Below, piece by piece: positions 34,114-46,435 of a stretch of 64,000 bases of DNA. This DNA comes from Sesamum alatum (Eukaryota > Streptophyta > Magnoliopsida > Lamiales > Pedaliaceae): positions 13,497,395 through 13,561,394 of the forward strand of contig JACGWO010000004.1 in assembly GCA_034509735.1 (NCBI GenBank), in the 5' to 3' direction. Made by a program: the position numbers and the translations under genes. Positions within the stretch are counted from its first letter, which is position 1; every line of letters starts with the position of its first letter. The notes below the pieces were generated by a model. It did not search any database. It was not told the origin of the DNA and saw only the letters and a list, made by a program, of their open reading frames with translations.

Positions 34114-35390
34114 TGTTAGAATAGGTGACCATGTAGCCAATCTTGGCAGGCGAAATTTAACGTATGTCTAGACAATTTCAAGGATTTGATATATTATTAA
34201 TGAATAAAGAAGTGAAATTCATTTGGCATTACTTTGTTTGTGTTCACTTTATCTGCTTTATACATATCTGTTCACTATGCAAACAAAGCCCACGGACTGA
34301 AAACGTATTTCGGGGACTGGGACTACACTTGGAGGTAGGTCCATGAACTCAGTCCCTCCGAATCAGTCCGGAAATCTCCAAGTCAAGGAATCTCGAAAAT
34401 GGGTACCGAGATTCCCCTTGAGACTTGCACTAAGCATCTGCTGTCGTATTTCATCGACGAGTGACGAAGGTCGTCCAAGCAATGTTAGTGGGTTAGCTTA
34501 CTAGGTAGCAACTGACTGAGGTGACTCGCGGGAACCGTCTTACGGAGGACCTTGAGTAGGGTCGGCTAGGTGTGACGTGTGTTCCCGGTTCCAACAGTAC
34601 AAGTTAAGTCCTTTGACTTGAGGAACTACTGAGTTTACCTGTATATCGGGGTTGTATCTTAGATATAGTGAGAGATTGACAAGATGAACTTGAGTAGTCA
34701 TAAGCTATGTCTAGTGCACCTCCGGTGTACAAAGTGACAGTAGTTTCCAAAAAAGGATCTGTCTCCTGTCAAAAGGCATTGACAGTTGAGTCTCACATAT
34801 GCTCTGTGTCTTGTCCCTAAAATCTGTGACCACAGTAACTGAACAGAAGGGAAGGTTTCCCTTGCGGCGTTTGGTAAGGACAGACCGACACTTAGGTCCA
34901 AAATGGGTACCTGCATTTTTCGTGCCCTAGACCCTAAGTGGTGAGACCGAAGACAGAAGGACGACTGTACTATTAGAGCCTAAATGTTCATCCCCGATTA
35001 TTCACCTAGTCTCTAGTGCCATGGACCGTTGCTAGATGGCCACCCATGGTAACGGGCGGATTCTAGGAATCCGACTAAGTCTAGCTGAAAGGTGAACCTA
35101 AAGAGTCACACAATCCACACACATTAAGTATTTAATTTAGAATTAAATATTTGGAGAAATGGAATGATTAAATTGGATTTAATCGGGTCCTTGATTTTCT
35201 TGGAAAGAGTTAATTCCTTTTATCTATAAAAGGAATTAATCTAATAAATTAGATTTATTAGAAAATTAATTTAATGGGCCTAGGATAAATATTTATATTT
35301 ATTTATTGTCATTTGGAATATTTAAATAGGTTTTAAATATTCCATTAAATTAAATTAATGGTTGAGATTAAAAGGAGAGATGGATGGCTA

Positions 35391-35451
35391 GGATTAATTT
35401 GACTAGGTCAAATTACTACTTTGACTAGGTCAAAATCCTAGTCAAATTAGT
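35391..35451 (+). promoter_or_regulatory. Palindromic double W-box array in the Copia-3 LTR
   Basis: TTGACTAGGTCAA occurs twice (about 35399 and 35421), followed by 'cctagtcaaatt'. Each palindrome holds TTGACT on one strand and TTGACC on the other. Both fit TTGAC(C/T), the site bound by WRKY factors. The array lies 40-100 bases upstream of the TATA box. Related arrays occur in the LTRs at 20063, 42344, 49164, 51142 and 53204. Confidence 0.65.
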
Positions 35452-35491
35452 CTTCTAGAGTTGGAGTTTGAAGAGGATTAAACTCCTCCTC

Positions 35492-35499
35492 TATAAATA
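35492..35499 (+). promoter_or_regulatory. TATA box of the Copia-3 5' LTR
   Basis: TATAAATA in 'cctctataaatactcctag' is the probable start-site signal for the genomic RNA. The same box is at 43736-43743 in the 3' LTR. Confidence 0.75.
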
Positions 35500-35539
35500 C
35501 TCCTAGCCTTTCACCTTTGTGAGGATGATGAATCTTGAA

Positions 35540-35540
<1 letters not shown>

Positions 35541-35579
<39 letters not shown>
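35541..35579. repeat. (CA)n microsatellite in the LTR
   Basis: About 19 CA units lie just downstream of the TATA box. The tract is much shorter in the 3' LTR (about 43786-43801), so it has changed length since insertion. Open frames with runs of Cys-Val or Thr-His come from this repeat. Confidence 0.9.
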
Positions 35580-35582
<3 letters not shown>

Positions 35583-36104
35583 TCTCTCCCTCTCCTCTCT
35601 CGTCCGCCCTCTCTCTCTTTTCTCTCCAAGAAAAATATTTTTCTTGTTCTTTTGTTCTTGGAACAATTGAACATAGGAGGATTAATCCCGTTAACCTAAT
35701 AATGTGTGATTGATCCATCCTCTCCGAAATACTTGTTCGTTCGCTAGCACGACGTGCAAGATACGTGGGTGGATTGTGTGTCACAATTTGGAGAGTCTCA
35801 TATACGAGATTTGGTGCAAATCGGGGAACAACGCGAGTACCGGTTAGAAGACGAAAACGACAATCGGTAGGTTCCGATTTATTTTTTCGTCCCTCTTTTA
35901 TTTTTAATCCTATGGCCTCCATGATTCTTTTCTATGCTTTTTAATTCATGAGATACACCGAACACCCAGGAATTTCAAGGGCACACCCCTTCAACGTGTT
36001 CTTTAATTTACGTAAAGCATGTTTAATTTTTGTTATTTAATTTTATACCGTGCTTCCACATTCGCGCTATTTCCCGGGACGGTCCACAATCTTTCACAAA
36101 GTAG

Positions 36105-36120
36105 TGGTATCAGAGCCCGG
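36105..36120 (+). other. Primer-binding site of Copia-3
   Basis: TGGTATCAGAGCCCGG complements the 3' end of initiator methionine tRNA, the standard plant copia primer. It lies eight bases after the LTR end. Confidence 0.9.
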
Positions 36121-38300
36121 TTCGGTGTATAGGCCTAGGGTTTTATATGCGTTTTAAGCATGAAAACATGATTTGGCATGTTTTAATTAATTCTTGATTT
36201 TATTGTTATTAAAGCATGTCGTTTTTCTTGCTTTTAATTCGTATGATTTTTGGTATTGTTGGATTTTCTGTTTTTCTTGGGAAACGGGGGGCAAGAAACG
36301 AACAAAACGGAAAAACGCAGCACGCGGCCTGCTGGAGGCTGGCCACGCGCGGCCGTGTGCACAGGCGAGGCAGACGCGCGCAGGCAGAGGAGCCTGCGCG
36401 CGGCCGCCTGCGCCAGGCGCGCATGGCTGCACGCAGTCAACCTGCTGGATGGCGGCTGGCCGGGCGCGCGCATGGCTGCAGGGAAGCCCGCGCGCGCGCG
36501 CCAGGCCAGAGCGCACCCGGACACGCGCAAGCGCTCGCACGGGGCGGCGCCTCCAAGCGCGCGCGCACGCAGACGGAGGAGTTTGCGCGCGCGCGCCCTA
36601 TCCGCGCGTGCGCGCGACCGCGTACTAAGGGGCCGCGCGCGCACACACGCAGACGATGGTGTCTACGCGCGTGCGCCTGCGCAGGGCTGCCGCACGACTG
36701 CCGGCGCGCCCGGCTGTGCAGTCTGCTGCCGAACAGGCACGCCCGCAAACAGGCAGGGGCCTGCGCGCGCCGGCTGGCTGCTGCCGGTGGAAGCGGCCGG
36801 CAGCCGTTCTTAGGTTTTTGTTCCCTATTTTCAGTTTTAAATTTTTAATTAATTCTGCAAATTCATTTTTGTTTAATTTTTGTCTATTTTCTAAGACATT
36901 ATTTTGGTAGGTTGAATTATATTGGATTTGGAATCCCGGGGATAATTAACCTAGAAATAATGAGGAAGGGTCTTCCTAAAACGGGAAAAATATTATTACC
37001 AATGGATGTACCATATTTTTCATATGTTACGCATTTATTTTGGCTTGGATAATTGTGATTGGTCATCATGTGTTGTTAGCATGTATTTTGTGTGATTGGA
37101 TCATGTGATTATATGCGTTGGATGAAAATGGACTATTACGAGCCCTAGACCGAATGTATGGTTTAATTTTCTGTTGGGCCTGTATGCCTCTTTTACTGCT
37201 TTCTCCTTCTCCCTTTCTAGTTGCCGTGGAATAATAAGCATTCTACCTCCCTCCTTATGTACTCCCCCCGGGTTTTCACTGGAGTTTCTATTTTTAATAT
37301 GTAATGAGAGTAGAATAGAAGTGAGGTTTTATTTTATGTAATTGGTGGAGAAGAAGGAAGGTCCACATGGAGAGCGCAGACGGGAGGTTCCAAGGCGTTT
37401 CCATGAAGAGAAGAAAGAGAAAAGAGACCAAGGCCCATCCGAATGATGATTGGGTTACTATTAATGTAATAGTGTAGAACCAACCCTAGATTGACCATAG
37501 ATCCACTGCAGGCTCAGTGGATCGCATAGGATTCGGGCTCGTGATCATCCAACAGGGGCGTGCTAGGCTTTAATTTTGCATGTGGTTATTATGATGGATG
37601 AATGGTGTTTTATTTATAATATAACTGCCATGGGATGCAATTTATTTTCGCATTATGGATGAATGTGTTAATATCTATTTATGAGATCTCGGTCATTTAC
37701 TACTCTCACATTGGTTGGACCAATGTCCAAATATTAGACCTTAGACAAATTGGACATGGACTCTAGGAGTTCGTCCATGCCTTCCAATCTATGGCATAGT
37801 GAGGAAGCTGATTTAGGTCGATAGCGTGGTTTCACGAGTCGTGGCACGTCTATCGTACTTAAAAGAAGCTGCACTATGTCATGAACGAAAGGTAGACCGT
37901 TGTTACCTGTCTCACGAGTCGTGGAGGTAGCAGTGGGTCTATGGCTCGGTTGATTGGGTCGGGTCTAACGCCCGATTAGCATGATTCGCTTGGAGTCCTC
38001 GGGATCATGTGAAAGGGTGAGGCAATAATCTTGGGAATCTCGTGGAACGAGAATGGTATAGCATACCTCCCACAGGATTCTTCCCATGCGAATCGTAAAA
38101 GCGGGGCATGGGAAAATTCTCTGTGGATCCCAAGCCCATTAGGAAAAGGTTTTCCGAAAACAACGTTTGAGAGTACCGTGTTTTCGTATAAATAGTGGGA
38201 GCATTAAATGACTAAAGACTAAGCATTTAATTATATATATCAAACCTCCATCTTTTAAATTCTGCTGATCGCGAACTCTGTTTTTAAATGTAGATTTAAA
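36121..38300 (+). mobile_element. Long untranslated leader of Copia-3
   Basis: This is the 2.2 kb between the primer site and the gag ATG. It holds the GC-rich island (36300-36815), then AT-rich DNA. A conserved block with the phrase 'cacgagtcgtgg' follows twice (about 37833 and 37912), then a run into gag. It aligns with the Copia-1 leader and, in its last 350 bases, with 63206-63538. No protein is credible in it. Confidence 0.85.
36300..36815. repeat. GC-rich CpG island inside the copia leader (Copia-3 copy)
   Basis: About 515 bases are packed with CGCGCG, GCGCGC and GCAGGC strings between AT-rich borders. Both edges align with the island of Copia-1 ('cgcagca.gcggcc' at the start, 'gctgctgccggtgg' at the end), while the middle has diverged greatly. 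The 210-codon plus-strand frame at 36216-36848 and several antisense frames are products of low stop-codon frequency. Confidence 0.8.
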
Positions 38301-39170
38301 ATGTCTAAGAACCCTTTATCAACCATTCTTGAGACTAACAAATTCAATGGAACCAATTACAACGACTGGTTGCGCAATCTCAGGATAGTCCTGCATTACG
38401 AGAATCAAGGCTACGTCATGGACGAGCCTCTCCCTAGGACCTTACCGGAAGGATCCACGCTGAAAGAACGTGAGATGTTCCAGACTTGGCATAAGGATAA
38501 CTGAAGGTCCGTAGCGTCATACTTGCTTCAATGACGAATGAGATTCAGAAGCAATATGAAAGGCTAGACGATGTCCCTTCCATTATGGCTTGCCTTAAGG
38601 ATTGCTATGCAGTCCCGGACCGGCATACTAGGTATGTCGCGACTAAGGCGTTCTTTGGAACTAAAATGACAGAAGGATCCTCTGTACAAGAGCACGGGGT
38701 TAAAATGCTTACCCTGGTGGAAAAGCTCGAGGACCTAAAGGCAGGCCTCGATAATGAGACGTACATAGATGTGATCCTTCAGTCACTCCCACCCTCCTTC
38801 GACCAATTTATTGTCAACTACAACATGAATGCACTTGAGAAGGGCATTCATGAGTTGATCAATATGTTGGTGCAATACGAGGCAACGACTAAAAAGTCCA
38901 CGCCTTCGGTATTGTTTGGAGGTGCTTCAACTTCCAAAACGAAAGGCAAGGGTGCCGGACGTTGAAAAAAGAAGAAAGGGAAGGGACAAGCTGTCAAAGC
39001 AGCTACGAACACTAAGAGTGTTCCCATTGCCAAAGAGGGAAAAGGCAAAGGAAAGGGAAAGGTTGTCACCAAGCAACAGTCGAGGGCACATGACATATGT
39101 ATCAATTGCCGTGAGAAAGGACATTGGAAGAGGGAGTGCCTCAAACTCTTCTCGAGCCAAGGTATATTTG
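38301..39170 (+). pseudogene. copia gag (Copia-3)
   Basis: It starts MSKNPLSTILETNKFNG. The capsid domain shows NYNDWLRNLRIVL, HKDN, then a one-base deletion at about 38504. It continues MTNEIQKQYERLDDVP, HTRYVATKAFFGTKM, LVEKLEDLKAGLDNETYIDV and LQSLPPSFDQFI. A stop breaks the lysine-rich stretch at 38965, followed by the zinc knuckle CINCREKGHWKREC (about 39099-39140). With one shift and one stop it cannot give a full Gag. Confidence 0.92.
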
Positions 39171-42100
39171 TGATTGAGGATAATATGGTCACTAATTCTG
39201 CCTCTTGGGTATTAGATACCGGCTGTGGAGCTCACATTTGCAATGATTTGCAGGTGCTGAAAAGAAACAGAGAACTGGGTAGCGGGGATATGATCCTGTA
39301 GCTTGGGCATGGCAAGGCCATCTCGGCAGAAGCAGTAGGATTCGCCACTCTAGTAGTTAGTGATCGTATTAGCATAGAATTAGAGCAAGTTTATTATGTA
39401 CCCAGTATGATTAAAAACATCATTTCCATTCCATTGTTAGACAATAGTGGTTATGAGTTTATGATCAATAAAAATTACTTTTATTTGATGAGGTGTGGAA
39501 TTGCTCATCTACTTGGTACACTTAACAATGGGCTCTATATCTTGCAACAAATGAACTTTGTTCTAAACGCTCAACACAAACATAAAATAGATAATCACGG
39601 GAAAGAACGACTGTGGCACGCTAGGCTAGGTCACATATCCCAAGACAGGATGAAAAGATTGGTAGACTCAAAGAACCTAGAGGTAGGGGACTTGAGTGAA
39701 CTACCAACCTGTGAATCCTGTATAAGAGGGAAAATGACCAAGAAGCCCTTTGTAGGACAAAGCAGGCTTGCCACAGGTCTGTTGGACTTGGTCCATACAG
39801 ACGTATGTGGACCACTAAGGATGCAGGCCTGATCCTACTTCATAATCTTTACCGATGATCATTCACGATATGGTGAAGTACAAGTCTGAAACTCTTGAGA
39901 GGTTTAAAGAATTCAGACTTGAAGTGGAGAACCAAATCAACTGCAAAATTAAAGTCCTACGGTCAGACCGAGGCCGAGAATACCTTAGTACCGAGTTCCT
40001 TAATTATCTAAAGGAAAATGGTATAATATCTGAATGGACACCTCCCGGGACACCACAATTGAATGGTGTCTCTGAAAGGAGGAATCGAACCCTGTTGGAC
40101 ATGGTTCGATCCATGATGAGTTTTACCAAATTGCCCTTGTCCTTTTGGGGCTATGCATTGGAAACGGCGGCCAAGTTGTTGAATTTGGCGCCAACCAGTG
40201 TATTGACCCAAACGCCATATGAGATATGGCACGGCAAGCCTGCATCCTACAACTACTTGAAAGTGTGGGGTAGCCCCACATACGTCAAGAGGTTAGTGGG
40301 AGATAAGCTAGAATCCAGGTCCAGCTTATGCAGTTTCGTTGGATACTCTGAAGAAATTGCGGGTTATTACTTCTATGACCCCTTGGAACAAAAGGTATTT
40401 GTTTCAAGGAATGCAGTATTCTTGGAGCAAGGCTTTCCAGAGGATATCCAACCTGATGAACTGATCCTTGAGGAATCAAGTGATGGAAACCGGTCATTAG
40501 AGGAAGCCGCGGATTCCTCGCTTAGAGGATTCAGGATAGATACCCGAAGGGTAGACCGACCTCGAGAATTCCAACATGCTAGGCATGAGGACAACCTCAG
40601 GAACAGCCAGCCCCGATACCTGAACCGTCAGCTCCTATACAGTCAACGCCCACACTCACCACTGACATTCCCGTTCTCTGTAGGTCTACTAGAGAGTCCA
40701 GACCTCCAATGAGATATGGCTTTCTAAATACGACCGGTCTTCTGGATAACGATCCTAAGACATACGGAGAAGCGATGTCTGACATCGACTCCGGGAAATG
40801 GCTTAAGGCCATGAAAATCGAAATGGACTCCATGAGCGAGAACCAAGTCTGGAGACTTGTAGATCCACCGAAAAGTGTTAAGCCAGTTGGCTGTAAGTGG
40901 GTCTACAAGCGCAAACTTGGCGTTGATGGAGAAGTCACAACTTTTAATGCTAGGCTTGTAGCTAAAGGGAACACTCAACGACTCGGAGTCGATTTTGAGG
41001 ACACCTACTCGCCGGTAGCCATGGCTAAATCCATTTGGATCCTGCTCGCGATAGCAACATGGTATGACTATGAGATATGACAGATGGACGTGAAAACGGC
41101 CTTCCTCAATGGTTTCATTGAGGAAGTGATCTATATGGATCAGCCGGAGGGTTTCACGGTCGCTGGAGAAGAACAGAAGGTCTGTCGTCTCCAGAAGTCC
41201 ATCTATGGCCTCAAACAAGCATCCCGAAGTTGGAACATTCGCTTTGATGAAGTGATACGAGGCTATGACTTCATCAAAAATGAATCCGACCCTTGTGTAT
41301 ACAAGAAGGTCAGTGGGAGCTCTATAGTGTTCCTAGTGCTTTATGTGGATGACATTCTACTCATAGGTAATGATGTTACAATATTGGGTGACACAAAAGC
41401 ATGGTTATCAACCCAGTTTTCCATGAAGGACTTGGGTGAAGCCTCCTACATCCTAGACATCCAGATTGTCAGGGACAGATCTAAAAGGATGTTAGGGCTC
41501 ACCCAAAACTCGTATATGGAGAAAGTACTAAAGAGATATCGGATGGACCACTCCAAACGAGGATTCCTTCCCATGAGGCATGGGATCAAGTTATCCAAGA
41601 AACAGTCCCCGTAGACTGATGAGGAACTTGAAAGGATGAAAGTCATCCCCTATGCTTCTGCCGTAGGTGGCATCCAATATGCGGTCCACTGCACCAGGCT
41701 TGACATTGCTTACGCTTTGAGCGTGACAAGCAGATATATGTCTTGTGCAGGAGAGACACATTGAAATGCTGTTAAGGGCATCCTTAAGTACCTAAGAAGG
41801 ACTAAGGAAATGTTCTTAGTCTATGGCAATGGAGAACTGATCCTGGAAGGCTTTAGCGACGCTAGCTTCCAGGCTGATGATGTTGATGCCACGTCTCAAT
41901 CGGGTTATGTATTCAGGCTCAATGGAGGAGCAGTGGCTTGGAAAAGTTCCAAGCAAGCAACCACTGCTGACTCCACCGCTGAGGCCGAATACATAGCAGC
42001 TTCAGAATCTGCTAAGGAAGCGGTTTGGATGAGAAACTACATCCAAGAGTTGGGTGTGGTGCCTAGCATCGCCGAGCCCGTTGTCATCTTTTGTGATAAC

Positions 42101-42328
42101 AACGGTGCAATAGCGCAAGCAAAGGAACCGAGATCTCATCACCATTCCAAACACATTCTTAGATGCTACCATCTTCTAAGAGAAATGGTAGGAAGAGGTG
42201 ATGTTCGGATGGACCGAGTCAACTCAGCAGACAACACAACAGATCCGCTGACAAAGCCTATGTCACAGAGCGCTCATACGCAACATCTTGAGAAGATGGG
42301 GATTAGACATATGGGCAATTGGCTTTAA
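39171..42328 (+). pseudogene. copia pol: protease, integrase, reverse transcriptase, RNase H (Copia-3)
   Basis: The order protease-integrase-RT-RNase H marks Ty1/copia. Seen in order: WVLDTGCGAHICNDL (protease); LWHARLGHISQDRM and CESCIRGKM (GAG-pre-integrase with zinc ligands); HTDVCGPL, FTDDHSRYG, RSDRGREY and NGVSERRNRTLLDM (integrase); GCKWVYKRKLGVDGEV, MDVKTAFLNGFIEE, YGLKQASRSWNI and LYVDDILLIGND (RT, YVDD at 41342-41353); FSDASFQ and AEAEYIAASESAKEA (RNase H). It ends with TAA at 42326-42328. Stops occur at about 39299, 39830, 40710, 41078, 41612 and 41762, and a small deletion lies in the integrase near 39830-39870. It is the best-preserved copia pol here but is not active. Confidence 0.95.
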
Positions 42329-42331
42329 GGT

Positions 42332-42343
42332 TAAGTGGGAGAT
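42332..42343 (+). other. Polypurine tract of Copia-3
   Basis: 'aagtgggagat' directly before the 3' LTR is the plus-strand primer site. The same string precedes the LTRs at 46436, 55640 and 59003. Confidence 0.85.
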
Positions 42344-44281
42344 TGTTAGAATAGGTGACCATGTAGTCAATCTTGGCAGGCGAAATGTAACCTATGTCTA
42401 GACAATTTCAAGGATTTGATATATTATTAATGAATAAAGAAGTGAAATTCATTTGGCATTACTTTGTTTGTGTTCACTTTATGTGCTTTATACATATCTG
42501 TTCACTACGCAAACAAAGCCCGCGGACTGAAAACGTATTTCGGGGACTGGGACTACGCTTGGAGGTAGGTCTATGAAATCAGTCCCTCCGAATCAGTCCA
42601 GAAATCTCCAAGTCAAGGAATCTCGAAAATGGGTACTGAGATTCCCCTTGAGACTTGCACAAAGCATCTGTTGTCGTATTTCATCGACGGGTGACGAAGG
42701 TCGTCTAAGTAGTGTTAGTGGGTTAGCCTGCTAGGGAGCAGCTGACTGAGGTGACTCGCGGGAACCGTCTTACGGAGGACCTTGAGTAGGGTCGGCTAGG
42801 TATGACGTGTGTTCCCGGTTTCAACAATACAGGTTAAGTCCTTTGACTTAAGGAACTGCTGAGTTTACCTGTATATCGGGGTTGTATCTTAGATATGGTG
42901 AGAGATTTCCAAGATGCACTTGAGTAGTCATAAGCCATGTCTAATGCACCTCCGGTGTACAAAGTGACAGTAGTTTCCAAGAAAGAATCTGTCTCCTGTC
43001 AAAAGGCATTGACAGTTGAGTCTCACATATGCTCTGTGTCTTGTCCCTAAAATCTGTGGCCACAGTAACTGAACAGAAGGGAAGGTTTCCCTTGCGGCGT
43101 TTGGTAAGGACAGACCGACACTTAGGTCTAAAATGGGTACCTGCATTTTCCGTGCCCTAGACCCTAAGTGGTGAGACCGAAGACAGAAGGACGAGTCTAC
43201 TGTTAGAGCCTAAATGTTCATCCCCGAATATTCACCTAGTCTCTAGTGCCATGGACCGTTGCTAGATGGCCACCCATGATAACGGGCGGATTCTAGGAAT
43301 CCGACCAAGTCTAGCTGAAAGGTGAACCTAAAGAGTCACACACAATCCACACATATTAAGTATTTAATTTAGAATTAAATATTTGGAGAAATGGAATGAA
43401 TAAATTGGATTTAATCGGGTCCTTGATTTTCTTGGAAAAAGTTAATTCCTTTTCTTAGATAAAAGGGATTAATCTAATAAATTAGATTTATTAGAAAATT
43501 AATTTAATGGGCCTAGGATAATATTTATATTTATTTATTGCCCTTTGGAATATTTAAATTGGTTTTAAATATTCCATTAAATTAAATTAATGGTTGAGAT
43601 TAAAAGGAGAGATGGATGACTAGGATTAATTTGACTAGGTCAAATTACTACTTTGACTAGGACTTTGACTAGGTCAAAATCCTAGTCAAATTAGTCTTCT
43701 AGAGTTGGAGTTTGAAGAGGATTAAACTCCTGCTCTATAAATACTCCTAGCCTTTCACCTTTGGAAGGATGATGAATCTTGAAACACACACACACACACA
43801 CTCTTCTCTCCCTCTCCTCTCTCGTCCGCCCTCTCTCTCTTTTCTCTCCAAGAAAAACATTTTTCTTGTTCTTTTGTTCTTGGAACAATTGAATATAGGA
43901 GGATTAATCCCGTTAACCTAATAATGTGTGATTGATCCATCCTCTCCAAAATACTTGTTCGTTCGCTAGCACGACGTGCCAGATACGTGGGTGGATTGTG
44001 TGTCACAATTTGGAGAGTCTCATATACGAGATTTGGTGCAAATCGGGGAACAACGCGAGTACCGGTTAGAAGACGAAAACGACAATCGGTAGGTTCCGAT
44101 TTATTTTTTTCGTCCCTCTTTTATTTTTAATCCTATTGCCTCCATGATTCTTTTCTATGCTTTTAATTCATGAGATACACCCAACACCCGGGAATTTCAA
44201 GGGCACACCCCTTGAACGTATTCTTTAATTTACGTAAAGCATGTATAATTTTATACCGCGCTTTCGCATTCACGCTATTTC
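42344..44281 (+). mobile_element. 3' LTR of Copia-3, last about 25 bases missing
   Basis: It starts TGTTAGAATAGGTGACC and follows the 5' LTR to 'cacgctatttcc', where it changes abruptly to integrase sequence of Copia-2. The terminal 'gggacggtcc...tttca' and the right target duplication are gone. The left flank is 'caaaa' (34109-34113). Confidence 0.92.
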
Positions 44282-46435
44282 CAGACACTATATCAGATAT
44301 GGCATGGCAAGCTTGCATCCTACAAGTACTTAAGAGTGTGGGGTAGTCCTACATACGTCAAGAGGCTAGTGGGAGACAAAATAGAATCGAGGTCTAGCTT
44401 GTGCAGGTTCATTGGCTATCCGAAAGAAACTGCAGGTTATTACTTTTATGACCCCTCTGAGCAAAAGGTATTTATCTCGATGAATGCAGCCTTCTTGGAA
44501 AAGGGTTTTTCGTCGGATACCCAGCGTGACGAGCTGCTCTTTGAGGAATCACGTGAAGCGCTTGAGTCGTGAGTAACACCAGTTGCAGACCCTACAGTAA
44601 GGGGTTTCTAGTTGAGTGCCCGACGTGTTGATCAGCCTCCTGAGGCCCAGCGTGTTGAGCAGCCTCTTCAGGACCGACACGTTGAACAACCTCTTGAGGG
44701 GCCTGCTGAGGTACCTCAACCGCTAGTCCCTACAACGACAATGCCCAATGTTCACGCTGACATTATTCCAGCACCCCGTAGTCAGCAAGAATTCGCCATC
44801 CTCCTAAGAGGTATGGTTTTCTAGGCATGACTGGCCAATTGGATAACAATCCAAGGACATACAGGGACGTGATGTCAGATATCAACTCAGAGAAATGGTT
44901 TGAGGCCGTGAAATCCGAAATGGACTCCATGAGCTCCAACCAAGTTTGGACTTTGGTGGACCCTCCCAAAGGTAGTAAAACCGTTGGCTGCAAATGGGTC
45001 TACAACCGCAAACTTGGAGCTGATAGGGAGGTGACAACTTTCAAAGCTAGGCTTGTAGCGTAGGGTTATACTCAACGACCTGGCATTGACTTTGAGAAAA
45101 CCTACTCGCCAGTAGCCATGGCTAAGTCCATTCGGATTATGCTTGCCATAATTGCATGATATGAGTATGAAATATGGCAGATGAATGTAAAAATGGCATC
45201 CCTTAACGATTTCATTGAGGAAGAGATCTACATGGATCAGTTGGAAGGTTTCACGGTCGTTAGAGAAGATCATAAGGTCTGCCACCTCCGGAAGCCCATC
45301 TATGGCCTCAAACAAGCATCCCAAAGTTGGAATATACATTTTGATGAAATCATACGAGGTTGTGATTTCATAAAAAACGACTATGATCCTTGCATATACA
45401 AGAAGGTCAGTGGTAGCTCTATAGTGTTCCTAGTGCTTTGTATGGACGACATCTTGCTCATCGACAATGATGTCAAGATGTTAGGGAACACTAATGCATT
45501 GTTGTCTACTCAATTCTCTATGAATGATTTGGGTGAAGCTACCTACATCCTTGGCATCAAGATCTTTAGGGACAGATCTAGAAGGATGTGAGGCATGACC
45601 TAAAACTCGTATACTGAGAAACTCTGGAAAAGATTCAAGATGGATAACTCCAAGGGCGGTTACCTTCCCATGAGGCATGGGATCAAGTTATCCAAGACGC
45701 AGTCTCCTAAGACTGATGAGGAACTTGAAAGGATGAAGGATCCCCTATGCCTGGGCTGTAAGCAACATCCAATATGCCGTACAGTGTACAAGGCCTAACG
45801 TCTCTTACGCTTTAAGTGTAACGAATAAATATCAGGCCTGCGCTGGCGAGGCACATTAGATTGCAGTAAAAACCATATTTCAGTACCTAAGAAGGATTAA
45901 AGATATGTTCTTTGTCTACGGCATTGGAGAGTTGATACTGGAAGGCTTTAGTGATGCTAGATTTTAGTCAGACGATGATGATGCTAAGTCTCAGTCAGGA
46001 TTTGTATTCAGGCTTAATGATGGAGTGGTTGCCTGAAAGAGTTCCAAGCAAGATACTACAGCTGATTCCATAGAAGCTGAGTACATAGCGGCTTTAGAAG
46101 CTGCTAAGGAAGCCGTTTGGATGAAAAATTACATCTAAGAGTTGGGTGTGGTGCCTAGCATTGTCGAGCCAGTAGTTATCTTCTGTGATAACAATGGGGC
46201 AGTAGCGCTAGCAAAGGAACCGAGATTTCATCACCGGTCCAAACACATTATTAGACGCTACCACCTACTCAAGCAGATGGTGGGGAAGAGGTGACGTACG
46301 AATGGACCGAGTCAGCTCAACAGAAAATACAATAGATCTACTAACTAAGCCCATGTCGTTGATGGCTTATTCTCAGCAGCTTGGGAAGATGGGTTTAAGG
46401 CAAATAAGTAATTGACTTTAGGTCAAGTGGGAGAT
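44282..46435 (+). pseudogene. copia integrase-RT-RNase H fragment (Copia-2, right part)
   Basis: It resumes the integrase of the fragment that stops at 34113: 'QTLYQIWHGK', then YLRVWGSPTYVKRLVGDK. RT follows with GCKWVYNRKLGADREV and YGLKQASQSWNI, then the active-site box CMDDILLI (CMDD at 45439-45450) where YVDD is expected. RNase H remnants follow (LEGFSDA, AEYIAALEAAKEAVW). Stops and shifts are numerous. The polypurine tract 'aagtgggagat' is at 46425-46435. This half is clearly older than Copia-3. Confidence 0.9.

Larger units (their letters stand above)
34114..36096 (+). mobile_element. 5' LTR of Copia-3 (1,983 bp)
   Basis: It opens TGTTAGAATAGGTGACC and ends 'caatctttca'. It contains a TATA box, a W-box palindrome array and a (CA)n tract, all listed or noted separately. 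In the first 190 bases it differs from the 3' LTR at about six positions, near 3 percent, so this is a fairly recent insertion. Confidence 0.95.

Noticed and set aside
35519..35713. Open frames with repeated Thr-His or Cys-Val residues near (CA)n tracts
   Set aside because: They are translations of the microsatellite in the LTRs.
36216..36848. A 210-codon plus-strand frame and overlapping antisense frames
   Set aside because: Same cause: GC-rich DNA with few stop codons, located in a retrotransposon leader. No domain or coding conservation is visible.
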